Assembly (NCBI RefSeq): GCF_008710135.1
Contig: NZ_VYKK01000012.1
Location: 160,737-224,736, forward strand
Length of the DNA stretch: 64,000 nucleotides
From: Paenibacillus spiritus
Lineage (GTDB): Bacteria > Bacillota > Bacilli > Paenibacillales > Paenibacillaceae
Reading direction: 5' to 3'
Shown here: positions 51,629 to 60,975 of the stretch, piece after piece
Layout: every line of letters begins with the position of its first letter
Numbering within the stretch: the stretch's first letter is position 1
Made by a program: the position numbers and the translations under genes
The notes under the pieces: model-generated
The model's database searches: none
Told to the model about the DNA's origin: nothing
Seen by the model: the letters and a program-made list of their open reading frames with translations, nothing else

Positions 51629-52867
51629 ATGAGAAAAATACTGAGCTTGTATTTCCTGATTATGTTCATCATCGGCACAGACACCTTTCTGACTTCGCCT
51701 CTGCTGCCTACGCTGAGACATGAGTTCAATATCAGCGTTGAAGCATCGGGTTGGCTGGTGGGGGCCTATGCCCTCGGATTCGCCTTGTTTGCCCTCGTTG
51801 CAGGGCCCCTGTCGGACGGCTTGAACCGCAAGAAAGTCATGCTGTTCGGCATTCTCGGATTTTCCGTCTCGACGTTTCTGTGCGGCGTTGCCAACGGATT
51901 CTGGACGATGGTCCTGTTTCGGGGACTGGCGGGGGTGTTCGCCGCCTTCACATCGCCGCAAGTCTGGGCCACCATTCCGATCCTTGTTCCGCCGCAAAAA
52001 ATTATGCGTTCTATGGGGATTGCGACAGCCGGTCTGGCGGTGTCGCAAACCTTGGGAGTGCCGATCGGCACCTATTTGGCTGTCCAGTCCTGGAAGATGC
52101 CGTTCTTTATTATCGGAGCTTGTGCGTTCCTGCTGTTCCTCCTGATTATATGGATCGTCCCCGACTTCAAACCGGCGATTTCCGGCAAGCAGCCTTCGAT
52201 TGTCGGACGATACGGCACCTTGCTGGGGGAGGGAAAAGCAAAAAAGTCCTTCCTGGCCTATTTTGTATTCCAGTCCGGCAACTTCGCTGTGTTCAGTTTC
52301 CTGGGAACGTGGCTGGCCGACAAGTTCGACCTCACTGTCTCGGAGATTGGGAACGTGCTGATTTTCATGGGACTCGGCAACATTATCGGCAGCTTTTTCG
52401 GCAGCAATGTGGTAGCTAAGCTTGGCAAGCGCAACACGCTGCTGTACGGCATCGCAATTATGGGGATTTTGTATCTTCTGCTTAATACCACGACTTCCCC
52501 CGCGCTCGTTAAAGTCTCCTACTTCTTCTTGTATATTATCGCAGGGACAATTTTCCCTATCATGATGGCGCTCCTGCAGACGCTCTCGACAACGGCGAGA
52601 GGAACGATCGCCGCTCTGTCCAATGCGACCATGTATGCGGCAACGACCTTTGGTACTTACATCGCGGGGATTCTCTATGCACAGTGGAATGGATTTGTGG
52701 GGGTTACGCTCTTCGCTGCGGTATGTTATGCGCTGTCCATTTGGTTATGGATGAGAAGTGGAGTGGCGCAAGCTTCTGAAGCGGCAGCGCAAGGGCCTGC
52801 TGCGGTATCGGCGGCCATAGCTTCGCAACCGTCTGGTCGGCATTTGTTCCGCCGTACCAAGAGCTAA
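51629..52867 (+). CDS. MFS family exporter (arabinose efflux/drug type)
   Basis: A 412-aa transporter with 12 hydrophobic segments. MFS signature motif GPLSDGLNRKKVMLFG between segments 2 and 3, plus LFRGLAGVFAAFTSPQVWATI. Frame is open upstream, but ATG 51629 with GGAGGG 6 bases before it is the natural start. Substrate unknown; a role in drug or sugar efflux is possible. A basic/Ala tail follows the last helix. Confidence 0.9.
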   Translation: MRKILSLYFLIMFIIGTDTFLTSPLLPTLRHEFNISVEASGWLVGAYALGFALFALVAGPLSDGLNRKKVMLFGILGFSVSTFLCGVANGFWTMVLFRGLAGVFAAFTSPQVWATIPILVPPQKIMRSMGIATAGLAVSQTLGVPIGTYLAVQSWKMPFFIIGACAFLLFLLIIWIVPDFKPAISGKQPSIVGRYGTLLGEGKAKKSFLAYFVFQSGNFAVFSFLGTWLADKFDLTVSEIGNVLIFMGLGNIIGSFFGSNVVAKLGKRNTLLYGIAIMGILYLLLNTTTSPALVKVSYFFLYIIAGTIFPIMMALLQTLSTTARGTIAALSNATMYAATTFGTYIAGILYAQWNGFVGVTLFAAVCYALSIWLWMRSGVAQASEAAAQGPAAVSAAIASQPSGRHLFRRTKS

Positions 52868-52913
52868 TACCAAAGAAGGGCAGACCGGCTAACGGCGAAG
52901 GCCCGGAATGCAC

Positions 52914-52952
52914 AGCAAGCCCCCGCTTCCTTAGTGGAGACGGGGGCTTGCT
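52914..52952. repeat. Inverted repeat between MFS and HAD genes
   Basis: A 12-bp perfect stem (52914-52925 with 52941-52952) separated by 15 bases lies between the plus-strand MFS gene and the minus-strand HAD gene. No T-run; it may act as a two-way terminator. Confidence 0.55.
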
Positions 52953-53052
52953 GCATGGGTACACTGGTGCGCATTGCTTCCGGGGTGCGCTCCGCCTGGA
53001 TAGGCGAGTGGTTCGAGGCAGAACGCCGTCCCAAAAGGCTGGCCGCTGCGGC

Positions 53053-53859
53053 CTAAGCTTCCTGCGCGCCGAGAATGAACTTGTCGATGACCGCTTTGAC
53101 GCCGTCTTCGTTGTTGCTGAGGGTGATATAGTCGGCGATTTCCTTCAGCGCGGGAATGGCGTTGCCCATGGCGACGCCGAGACCGGCCGTCTCCAGCATT
53201 TCGTGGTCGTTCCAGGAGTCGCCTACGGCAATGGTCTCGGACACGTCGCAGCCGAAGTAATCGGCCAGGAATTCCAGCGCCAAGCCTTTTGTACCCTCGC
53301 GGTGCATGATCTCCAGGAAATTCGGCTTCGATTTGGTAATATGCACGTTGTCTCCGAGCAGCTCGCGCAGCTTCGGCGCCAGCTCATCCAGGAACGCCGG
53401 ATCGTCGATAATAAGCAGCTTCGGCGTCTGGTGGTCCACCAGCTTGTGCCAGTCCGGCTCAATGTAATACTTCGTCCGGTTCAGCGCGGCATAGTCGATC
53501 AGCTTCTGATTCTCCTCGCGGGAGTAGAGCTTGTCGTCGATGTAGGTCTGAAGATGAAGGTCATGCTCGATGCAGTATTCAAAAAGCCGATGCACCGCCT
53601 CCTGCGGCACATAACGCTCATACAGCACCTTCTCGTCCATCAGGTTCTTGACCAGTGCGCCCTGGTAGGTAATGATCGGCACATTCAGCCCGGTCTGGCG
53701 GGCGACGGCCTGGGCGGAGGCGTAGGCGCGTCCCGTGGCAAGGGTTACGACCACGCCTGCGTTCACCGCAGCCTCCAGCGCCGCCTGCGTGGCGGGAGTG
53801 ACTTCCTTCTCGTCGTTGATGAGCGTGTCGTCGATGTCAATGGCAATCAATTTGTACAT
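53053..53859 (-). CDS. Cof-type HAD-IIB phosphatase
   Basis: A 268-aa phosphatase. N-terminal catalytic motif IDIDDTL (Asp8, Asp10), then VVVTLATGRAYASAQAV, the IIB cap domain, KSKPNFLEIMHREGTKGLAL, and the C-terminal GDSWNDHEMLETAGLGVAMGNA. It dephosphorylates sugar phosphates or cofactors; the actual substrate cannot be read. It lies 18 bases after the EamA gene in the same direction. Confidence 0.94.
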   Translation of the reverse strand: MYKLIAIDIDDTLINDEKEVTPATQAALEAAVNAGVVVTLATGRAYASAQAVARQTGLNVPIITYQGALVKNLMDEKVLYERYVPQEAVHRLFEYCIEHDLHLQTYIDDKLYSREENQKLIDYAALNRTKYYIEPDWHKLVDHQTPKLLIIDDPAFLDELAPKLRELLGDNVHITKSKPNFLEIMHREGTKGLALEFLADYFGCDVSETIAVGDSWNDHEMLETAGLGVAMGNAIPALKEIADYITLSNNEDGVKAVIDKFILGAQEA

Positions 53860-53877
53860 GGGATTATGTTCTCTCCT

Positions 53878-54906
53878 TTAAGATTCGGTAGGGCCGGCAG
53901 ACAGGGGGCCGCCTGCGGCCGGTGCGGCTTGATAAGCGGAGGGCGGAAGTGCTTCATCCTCGGCGATAATGTCCCTGGCGGCGTCTTCGGCGTCAATGCC
54001 TCCGGCGGCGTTCTCTCCGCCGCCGGGACCGAGTTCGGCCAGGAGCATGCCTGCAAGAATGCAGGCACATCCCAGAATTCCGGCAGGGCCCAGCGTCTCG
54101 CCGCCGAACAGCACGCCGGTGATTGCGGCGAACACCGGCTCGGTGGAATAGATGATGGCGACCCGGGCGGGCGTGGTATAGCGCTGGCAGGCGGTCTGAA
54201 TCCAGAAGGCGAAGGCGCTGGTCGGTCCGATAGAGACGAGCAGCGTGATCAGCACTTCTGGACGCCGGGCCCACTCGCCGGCGCCGCCGAAGGCCGCCGG
54301 ACCGTCGTGAAGCAGCGAAGCGGCCAGGCTGAGAAGGCCGACCACGGCCATCTGCAGAACCGCCAGCGGCAGCGCCGGGTGCCGGGGCGCATAGAAGCCG
54401 GTTAGCACAATCTGAAGCGCGAAGCTGACGGCGCCCAGCAGCACCAGGCCGTCGCCCTTGTTCAGCGAGAAGGCCGAACCCGCGAAAGCGATCAGGTAGA
54501 GGCCGGCCGCTGCCAGCGCCGCGCTGATCCAGGTGTAGCGGGAGACCTTCGTCCGCGCCAGAAGGAGCGACAGAAAGGGCACCAGCACGACGGACAGGCC
54601 GGTAATAAACCCGGTATTGGATGTCGTCGTATACAGCAGGCCGACGGTCTGGAAGGCATAGCCCAGAAACAGCGTCCCGCCCAGGAGCAGGGCATGCAGC
54701 GCCATCCGGGGAGTGACGGAACGCCACTGTTCCCGGTAAAGCAGCGCCGTAATCAGGGCAAGCAGCAGCGCCGCGCCCAGGAACCGGATACTGTTGAAGG
54801 CCAGCGGCGGCAGGACCCGAACTGCGGCCTGCACCATCAGGAAGGTGCAGCCCCACATCATCGCCACCAGCAGGAGGCCAAGGTCCGCCCAGCGGGAGCG
54901 GTTCAC
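53878..54906 (-). CDS. EamA/DMT-family transporter
   Basis: A 342-aa membrane protein with two EamA repeats of about five segments each; the pattern FNSIRFLGAALLLALITALLYR and MWGCTFLMVQA at the start fits the drug/metabolite transporter superfamily, as does YTTPARVAIIYSTEPVFAAITGVLFGGETLGP in the second half. A C-terminal hydrophilic tail (about 310-342) is extra. Substrate unknown. Likely the first gene of a small operon with the HAD gene. Confidence 0.92.
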   Translation of the reverse strand: MNRSRWADLGLLLVAMMWGCTFLMVQAAVRVLPPLAFNSIRFLGAALLLALITALLYREQWRSVTPRMALHALLLGGTLFLGYAFQTVGLLYTTTSNTGFITGLSVVLVPFLSLLLARTKVSRYTWISAALAAAGLYLIAFAGSAFSLNKGDGLVLLGAVSFALQIVLTGFYAPRHPALPLAVLQMAVVGLLSLAASLLHDGPAAFGGAGEWARRPEVLITLLVSIGPTSAFAFWIQTACQRYTTPARVAIIYSTEPVFAAITGVLFGGETLGPAGILGCACILAGMLLAELGPGGGENAAGGIDAEDAARDIIAEDEALPPSAYQAAPAAGGPLSAGPTES

Positions 54907-55067
54907 GGCAGTTCATCCTTTCTGCAGGCAAGTTGACCAAATTGTATCTTATATCCGGGGGAACGACAAGCAATCGGACGGCTGGACAAAAATCCTACGG
55001 CTTGCTATACTGCGATAGCCGCACACTTGTTCCTATTGTTGAACTGCCAAGAAAGGAGTGATCGCCC

Positions 55068-55817
55068 ATGATGGGACGCTCCCATCTCGTGATCGGAACC
55101 GGCGTCACTCTGTCGCTCATGGAACTGGCCGGTTACCGGATCACCATTCCGGCCATCGCCGTGGCGGCGGTCAGCTCCGTACTGCCCGATATTGATGAGC
55201 CGAATTCGATGCTGGTACGGGGGGCGCTGCCGCCCTGGCTCATCCGCGTGCTCCAGCTTGTCCTGCTGGCCGCCGGAATTGGCCTCTACTGGCAGGGCGG
55301 CCTGGAATGGCCCTGGAATCTGACGCTGTCGCTGCTGGTCGCCAGCGTGGCGTTCCTGCCGGGCCGGCGGCTGCGCCAGCTTGCGATGCTGCTGGCGGCG
55401 CTGGGACTGATGGCTTTTGCCGAACGCTTCGACCCTTGGAACTATGTCATCGGCGGTGTGCTGATTCTCGCCACACTGGTTCCGCACCGGGGGCTGACCC
55501 ATACGTTCTATGCCACCGGAGCCTGGGCGCTGCTGCTCTATGCGGCCGGCGGCGGGCTTGTCGCCGGCCACGGCCTGCCGGAGCTGCGCCTCGGCGCCGA
55601 TCCGCGCCATCTCTGGGTCGCCGGCGGCCTGTCTTATCTGCTGCATCTGCTGGCGGATGCCATGACCCAGCGGGGGATTACCCCGCTGCCGCCCCTTCCG
55701 CTGAAGCTGCGGCTGAAGCTGATGAGCACCGGCACCAAGCAGGGAAGCGCGGTCGAGAAGGTCTGCGTGCTGCTGACGGCAGCTCTGGCGATGTATGCGT
55801 TTGTGCTGCCGAGATAA
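55068..55817 (+). CDS. Membrane-bound metal-dependent hydrolase YdjM-like (DUF457)
   Basis: A 249-aa membrane protein. Motifs SSVLPDIDEPNSMLV, VPHRGLTHTFY and YLLHLLADAMTQRGI give a His/Asp pattern of a metal site in DUF457 proteins, with several membrane segments between. Exact function unknown. ATG 55068 has AAAGGAGTGATC upstream. A strong terminator follows. Confidence 0.88.
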   Translation: MMGRSHLVIGTGVTLSLMELAGYRITIPAIAVAAVSSVLPDIDEPNSMLVRGALPPWLIRVLQLVLLAAGIGLYWQGGLEWPWNLTLSLLVASVAFLPGRRLRQLAMLLAALGLMAFAERFDPWNYVIGGVLILATLVPHRGLTHTFYATGAWALLLYAAGGGLVAGHGLPELRLGADPRHLWVAGGLSYLLHLLADAMTQRGITPLPPLPLKLRLKLMSTGTKQGSAVEKVCVLLTAALAMYAFVLPR

Positions 55818-55856
55818 AGAGAACGGAGTGCAGGGAAGCCGAAGAAGGCCAGTCTG

Positions 55857-55886
55857 CGGCCGGGATAACGTCCCGGCCGTTTTTTT
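55857..55886 (+). terminator. Terminator of the DUF457 gene
   Basis: CGGCCGGGA (55857-55865), TAACG, TCCCGGCCG (55871-55879), then seven T. Confidence 0.92.
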
Positions 55887-55956
55887 GTGTTCGCAGAGTG
55901 CCGGTTCTATAATGGAAGAGCATTCCATCCTGCTACCAGAAAGAGGTGCTCCTGCT

Positions 55957-57399
55957 ATGACAGAACTTATCGTAACGACGCGTCAAGGCCGCCTGGAAGG
56001 ACAGGCGGCGAACGGCGTCCGCTCCTGGAAAGGCATTCCCTACGCAGCGCCTCCCGTGGGACCGCTTCGCTTCCGGGCTCCCGCGCCGCCCGGCGGCTGG
56101 GAAGGAATCCGCAGCGCCGCGGCATACGGGCCCTCCTGCCCGCAGCCGGCCGGCGGAATCGGAGAGGTTGGGGACATGTCCGAGGACTGTCTTTATTTGA
56201 ATATCTGGGCGCCCGGTCTGCCGGAGCCGGAGCGGGAGCCGCTGCCGGTTATGGTCTGGATTCATGGCGGCGCTTTCGAGACAGGCTCGGGAAGTCTTCC
56301 CTTCTATAACGGAGAACAGATGGCCCGGCAGGGACGGGTGGTTGTGGTTACAATGAATTACCGTCTGGGTCCGTTCGGCTTCTCCGACTGGAGCGCCTTC
56401 GGGGTGCCGGATGCGGCAGCCAATGTCGGCCTGCTGGACCAGATCGCCGCCCTCGAGTGGGTTCAGCGCGAAATTGCCGCCTTCGGCGGCGATCCGGCGC
56501 GCGTGACGGTATTCGGGGAGTCCGCGGGCGCAATGAGCATTGCCGCGCTGATGGCTATGCCTGCCGCCCGGGGACTGTTCAGCCGGGCGATCCTGCAGAG
56601 CGGCGCTTCCCAGGCTGCGGCGCCCCGGCAGGCGCAGCGGTCTGCGGCCGGTCTGCTCTCCGAGCTGGGCCTTAGCGCAGGTCAGGCGCACAAGCTGCGG
56701 GAACTGCCGGCCGGAGAACTGGTTGCCGCCATGAGCCGGATGAAACAATCGCTCGGCGGGATGATGCTCCCGTTCCAGCCGGTGCTGGACCCGGCGTCGC
56801 TGCCGGTATCGCCGGCCGCCGCGGCCGAGCAGGGAGCTGCGGCGAAGATTCCGCTGCTGATCGGAACGAACCGGGACGAGGGCGGCATGTTCTTCCGCCC
56901 GGATTCGCCGCCGATGCCCGAGGCGGCGCTCGGCTACGCCCTGTCGGTCATGACGGGGATGACGGATGCGGCCAGGCTCGTTCCGCTGTACCCGAAGGAC
57001 GGGCGGGGGCAGGCCCGGATGATGACCGAGCTGTATTTCTGGCGCGGCGCCGTGCAGTTCGCCTCCGCCCAGAGCGCCCATGCGCCGGTCTGGATGTACC
57101 GGTTCGACTGGACGGACGACAGCCATCCGCTGCTTCGACAGGCCATTCACGCTGCGGAAATCCCGTTCGTCTGGGGGACGCTCTCCCTGCTGGAAGCCTA
57201 CGGGGTCAAGCTGCCGCCGGACGCTTGGGAGCTGGCCGCGAAGATGCAGGAGGCCTGGACAGCATTCGCGCACGGCCGGCCGCCGCTTCAAGATTGGCCG
57301 GCTTATGATCCGAAGCGGCGGGAGACGATGATCTTCGGCCGGCCGCCTGCCGTAGCGGCAGACCCCGACGGAGACCGGCGGGAGCTGCTGGGCCTGTAG
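55957..57399 (+). CDS. Type B carboxylesterase (PnbA-like)
   Basis: A 480-aa alpha/beta hydrolase. The catalytic serine is Ser189 in FGESAGAMS. Family blocks: SWKGIPYAAPPVGPLRF near the start, SEDCLYLNIWAP, VMVWIHGGAFETGSG and TNRDEGGMF (Glu), with HAAEIPFVWG (His). Para-nitrobenzyl esterase type; natural substrate unknown. The frame is open to 55795, but ATG 55957 (AGAGGTGCTCC upstream) is the natural start. Confidence 0.93.
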   Translation: MTELIVTTRQGRLEGQAANGVRSWKGIPYAAPPVGPLRFRAPAPPGGWEGIRSAAAYGPSCPQPAGGIGEVGDMSEDCLYLNIWAPGLPEPEREPLPVMVWIHGGAFETGSGSLPFYNGEQMARQGRVVVVTMNYRLGPFGFSDWSAFGVPDAAANVGLLDQIAALEWVQREIAAFGGDPARVTVFGESAGAMSIAALMAMPAARGLFSRAILQSGASQAAAPRQAQRSAAGLLSELGLSAGQAHKLRELPAGELVAAMSRMKQSLGGMMLPFQPVLDPASLPVSPAAAAEQGAAAKIPLLIGTNRDEGGMFFRPDSPPMPEAALGYALSVMTGMTDAARLVPLYPKDGRGQARMMTELYFWRGAVQFASAQSAHAPVWMYRFDWTDDSHPLLRQAIHAAEIPFVWGTLSLLEAYGVKLPPDAWELAAKMQEAWTAFAHGRPPLQDWPAYDPKRRETMIFGRPPAVAADPDGDRRELLGL

Positions 57400-57440
57400 C
57401 GCTTCTCTGCCGCCCGGCTCACCGCGCGGCTCCGTTCCAC

Positions 57441-57483
57441 CTGAAGCAGCCCGAACCGGCTTGTCCGGTTCGGGCTGCTTCAG
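57441..57483. terminator. 19-bp inverted repeat between convergent genes
   Basis: A perfect 19-bp stem (57441-57459 with 57465-57483) with a five-base loop lies between the esterase gene and the kinase gene, which converge. It is a likely bidirectional terminator despite the lack of long T-tracts. Confidence 0.65.
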
Positions 57484-57494
57484 GTCGCGCCGAT

Positions 57495-58850
57495 TCAGGG
57501 GAGCTGCACATAGAACGTCGTTCGTTCGCCGGGAATGCTTCTGGCATAGATGCGGCCTTTGTGCTGCTCCACAATCGACTTGGCAATCGCGAGGCCGAGG
57601 CCGTGGCCGCCCTGTGCCCGGGACCGGGAGGTGTCCGTGCGGTAGAAGCGGTCGAAGATACGCTCCAGATGCTCGGGGGCGATGCCTTCTCCCGTGTTGG
57701 ATACGGTCAGCAGCGACTCGCCCTGCTGCCGTTTCAGCGTCAAGGCTACCTTGCCGGATGAGCCGGAGTATTTGACGGCATTGTCGAGCAGAATCATCAC
57801 CACCTGCTTGATCCCTTCACGGCTGCCCTGCACGGTAAGGCCGGGGGCGATGTCATAGTCCAGCAGGACATTCTGCTCGTAGATGACCGCCTCCATCGTC
57901 AGCATAATGTCCATCACGGCTTCGCTCAGATCAAAAGGCGCGTGGACTTCGCCGATCCGGGCATCGTCCATCCGAGTCAGGTAGAGCAGATCGCTTGTCA
58001 GCCGGGACATGCGTTCGGTCTCCGACTTGATGTACTGGAGCCATTTGGCCTGGGAACCGACCGTCTCATCCGGATTGGCAAGCAGCACTTCCGTATTGGT
58101 GTTGATGACGGCGAGCGGAGTCTTCAGCTCATGGGAGGCATCGGCAATGAACTGTTTCTGCTTGTCGAACGCTTCCCGCACAGGCTTGATGGACCGGTTG
58201 GCAAAGGTGCGGCTGACGAAGAACAGAATGACCAGCATGACGACGGCCACGATGCTGAACGTATAAATCATCTCGGTCAGAATGTCGCGGCGGGCGGTAA
58301 TATCCAGGAAGACGAGCATGTGACCTTGCGGCGTCGGCTGAATTTCGAAGGTCCAGCGGCTGCCGTCAAGCGTGAACTCGCCCGTGTTCCGGTTCTGCGC
58401 CACCGCCTTCTGAAGCGCGTCTTCGTAGAGCGTGTCGTCCACCGGGACCCGCGATTCCTTGGCGGTCACCTTCCAGTCGCTGTCGGTCAGCAGCATGAAG
58501 GAGACCGACCGCTCCGGCGGCGGCCCGCCGATTCCGTGCACGCCCCGCCCGCCCTGATGCAGCAGGCCTCCGTCTCCGGTTCCCGGCGAGACCGCATCAG
58601 CTGTCCCGGTCCCGCTTACCGGACTGTCTGCCGGCGGCACCTGGGTATCCGCAGGACGCTCCTGGCCGCCGTTGATCCGGTCTGCCGGGAACTTCTCGTA
58701 GAATTCCACAATATTCTGCCGGTCCAGCGAAATATCGCCGCTGACATCCTGGTAGGTGATGAAATAGATGGCCGCAAAGGCCAGCAGCATGGTCAGAGAA
58801 ATCGTGACCAGATTGACAATCAGAAAGCGATTTCGGAGTTTTTTGAACAT
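57495..58850 (-). CDS. Sensor histidine kinase
   Basis: A 451-aa membrane kinase. Two membrane segments (about 9-33 and 195-213) enclose an extracellular domain rich in Gly/Pro/Asp (50-115). HisKA box DASHELKTPLAVIN (His240), HATPase N box ILLDNAVKYSG (Asn357) and the G box GHGLGLAIAKSI. Start overlaps the response regulator stop by one base. The stimulus is unknown. Confidence 0.95.
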   Translation of the reverse strand: MFKKLRNRFLIVNLVTISLTMLLAFAAIYFITYQDVSGDISLDRQNIVEFYEKFPADRINGGQERPADTQVPPADSPVSGTGTADAVSPGTGDGGLLHQGGRGVHGIGGPPPERSVSFMLLTDSDWKVTAKESRVPVDDTLYEDALQKAVAQNRNTGEFTLDGSRWTFEIQPTPQGHMLVFLDITARRDILTEMIYTFSIVAVVMLVILFFVSRTFANRSIKPVREAFDKQKQFIADASHELKTPLAVINTNTEVLLANPDETVGSQAKWLQYIKSETERMSRLTSDLLYLTRMDDARIGEVHAPFDLSEAVMDIMLTMEAVIYEQNVLLDYDIAPGLTVQGSREGIKQVVMILLDNAVKYSGSSGKVALTLKRQQGESLLTVSNTGEGIAPEHLERIFDRFYRTDTSRSRAQGGHGLGLAIAKSIVEQHKGRIYARSIPGERTTFYVQLP

Positions 58851-59527
58851 CAGGCATTCCCCTCAAGCACATAACCGACGCCGCGGATAGTCGAGATCCG
58901 GGTCTCCGACCCGAGAAACGTCAGTTTTTTGCGCAGAAAAGAGACATAGACCTCCACATTGTTATGTTCGGCCTCCGAATCAAATCCCCAGAGCTTCTCG
59001 ATAATCTGCTCCTTGGACGTCACGGCCTGCCGCCGGGTGATGAGCAGTTCCAGCAGTTCGCTCTCTTTCAGCCCGAGCTTCATCTCCTTGCCGTTCACGG
59101 CCAGCCGCAGACTGGTGGTGTTCAGCTCCAGATCGCCGAATTTCAGCGCGTCGTCCGGCAGCACTTCGCCCCTGCGGCGCAGCACCGCCCGGATCCGGGC
59201 CAGCAGCTCTTCCGAGGAGAACGGCTTGGCAATATAATCGTCCGCGCCGTGGTCCAGCCCTGTCACCATATCGTGAATTTCGCCTTTGGCCGTCAGAAAA
59301 ATGACCGGCGTCGCCATTCCCTGGCTCCGCAGCGCTTTCAGCAAGCCGATCCCGTCCAGCTCGGGCATCATAATATCCAGCAGCAGCAGGTCATAGATGC
59401 CGCTCAGCGCGTAATCCAGCCCGCTTCGGCCGTCGTGGACGGCGTCCACGGAGTAGTTGTGCTTCTTCAGAATCTGGGTTACGGCCTCGGCCAGGTGCTG
59501 CTCGTCTTCCACAATCAATATTCGCAT
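58850..59527 (-). CDS. OmpR/PhoB-family response regulator
   Basis: A 225-aa regulator. Receiver Asp51 in LLLLDIMMPELDG, with the usual Thr in VIFLTAKG and Lys in DDYIAKPFS; C-terminal winged helix (SELLELLITRRQAVTSKEQIIEKLWGFDSEAEHNNVEVYVSFLRKKL). First gene of a pair with the downstream kinase. Targets unknown. Confidence 0.95.
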   Translation of the reverse strand: MRILIVEDEQHLAEAVTQILKKHNYSVDAVHDGRSGLDYALSGIYDLLLLDIMMPELDGIGLLKALRSQGMATPVIFLTAKGEIHDMVTGLDHGADDYIAKPFSSEELLARIRAVLRRRGEVLPDDALKFGDLELNTTSLRLAVNGKEMKLGLKESELLELLITRRQAVTSKEQIIEKLWGFDSEAEHNNVEVYVSFLRKKLTFLGSETRISTIRGVGYVLEGNA

Positions 59528-59609
59528 GGGGCGATCCCCTTTCCCTATGGTTCAGCGGTACAGGGATCATTATAGCAGGATAAGCTTTAATGAACCTTAA
59601 GGAGGCTCT

Positions 59610-60782
59610 TCAGGCCGGGCCCGTTTCTTTCAGGAACCGATAGCTCTCGATCCGGCTGCGGTCCTTCGCGTGGTTGGAGAGGTATTCGATACGTCCGCCG
59701 TGAAGCCAGACATCGTCGGCAAGACCCGGAATCTCGTCGGGATAGAGCACGTCTGCGCTGTTGTTAATCAGAAAGCGCATATTCCTCCAGACGGCCGGCG
59801 TCGTGAACGAATAATGATAGCTAGACGAAGCGGAGGCAGAGCGGTTCATGGCAAGGGCGGTGACTCTTTTGACTGAGCGTCCGGTCGACGGCTGCCCCAG
59901 GAACGTAACGATATAGACATCGCTGTAATTGATCTGCTCCCGAATCGTCAAGTTCTTGTCGGTGGAGTAATAATAGACCTTGTAGCCGCTGACGGTGTCG
60001 CCGCTCCGGTATCGTTTCGAACGGTGGACGTAGGTATATTCCGATGCCGCAAGCGGCAGATTGCCGTTGTCGTCGCCGCGCTCCAGTTGATGGGTGACTC
60101 TGGCATGGAAGACCGGATACCAGCCGGCAGGCGTAATCTGCGAAATGATGCCTGCGAATCCGACCTCTGCGATTCCGTCGATACCGGCGTACAGGTAGGC
60201 GGCTTCCCCCTGATTGTAGGCCTCGGCTATCGGATAGCCGGGGAAGGTGAGCGAATCCGCTACGAGTCCGTTATAGATCGTGGAACCGCTTGCCGGAGTC
60301 TGCAGCCGGTGATAAGCGCCCGTCTGCCTGCCGCTGCTGCTGCCCTGACTGCCGAGGGGGGTTGTCCGGAACGCCGAGTCAACAGCGGCTTCCCGTCTGC
60401 CTGCGGCCGGCTGCTTCTCGATCTCTGCCCGAATGTCGCCGTGCTTGGAGCTGGTTGCTTCCAGAAGAGCGCCGTCTGCGCCGATTGTAAGACGAAAGAC
60501 TTCTCCGTTCCTTAATTGTTCGATCTTCTGCTTCGTGTCCGGCTTCACCCTGCCATCGGACAACATCCGGTTGAGACCGGAGTCAAAATCAGAACCGTTA
60601 AGACCCGCGATGCCGACCGATTGCCGGGGCACGCCGCCGTCAAGCATAAGCTCCGTTAGAATGGCATCCCGAAGGCTGCTGTCGAGCCCTGCACGGGAAG
60701 CGGGCGCCGCATCCGCTGAAGAGCCAGGAACAGCGGTCAGAAGCAGAAACAGGGATAATACAATCATGCTTCTCATGTACAT
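59610..60782 (-). CDS. Exported protein of unknown family
   Basis: A 390-aa protein with a signal peptide (MIVLSLFLLLTAVPGSSADA). The mature part starts with charged helical stretches (RNGEVFRLTIGADGALLEATSSK), then a Tyr-rich beta domain (YPIAEAYNQGEAAYLYAGIDG and SASSSYHYSF). No named domain is recognised. It lies next to a two-component system and a second secreted protein, which might respond to the same signal. Confidence 0.7.
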   Translation of the reverse strand: MYMRSMIVLSLFLLLTAVPGSSADAAPASRAGLDSSLRDAILTELMLDGGVPRQSVGIAGLNGSDFDSGLNRMLSDGRVKPDTKQKIEQLRNGEVFRLTIGADGALLEATSSKHGDIRAEIEKQPAAGRREAAVDSAFRTTPLGSQGSSSGRQTGAYHRLQTPASGSTIYNGLVADSLTFPGYPIAEAYNQGEAAYLYAGIDGIAEVGFAGIISQITPAGWYPVFHARVTHQLERGDDNGNLPLAASEYTYVHRSKRYRSGDTVSGYKVYYYSTDKNLTIREQINYSDVYIVTFLGQPSTGRSVKRVTALAMNRSASASSSYHYSFTTPAVWRNMRFLINNSADVLYPDEIPGLADDVWLHGGRIEYLSNHAKDRSRIESYRFLKETGPA

Positions 60783-60975
60783 TTACCCATCCCCCAAGAG
60801 ACAAGATATCCGAACGATGGCCAATCCTATCCTTATGACTACACGCTGAATCAGATCACACCCCATTTATCCGCAAATTGACACCGATTAGGTCAGCGGC
60901 GCGCACCGGAATCCCCAAAACGTATAACAAGCCCCGGATGCTATTCCAGAGGCTCGTTTTTGCGTGAGCATTATG

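Noticed and set aside
52948..54405. 485-aa plus-strand ORF opposite HAD and EamA genes
   Set aside because: Runs through two real minus-strand genes; no known motif and no start signal.
55933..57291. 452-aa minus-strand ORF opposite the esterase
   Set aside because: Antisense of a clear alpha/beta hydrolase, Arg/His-rich, no ribosome site.
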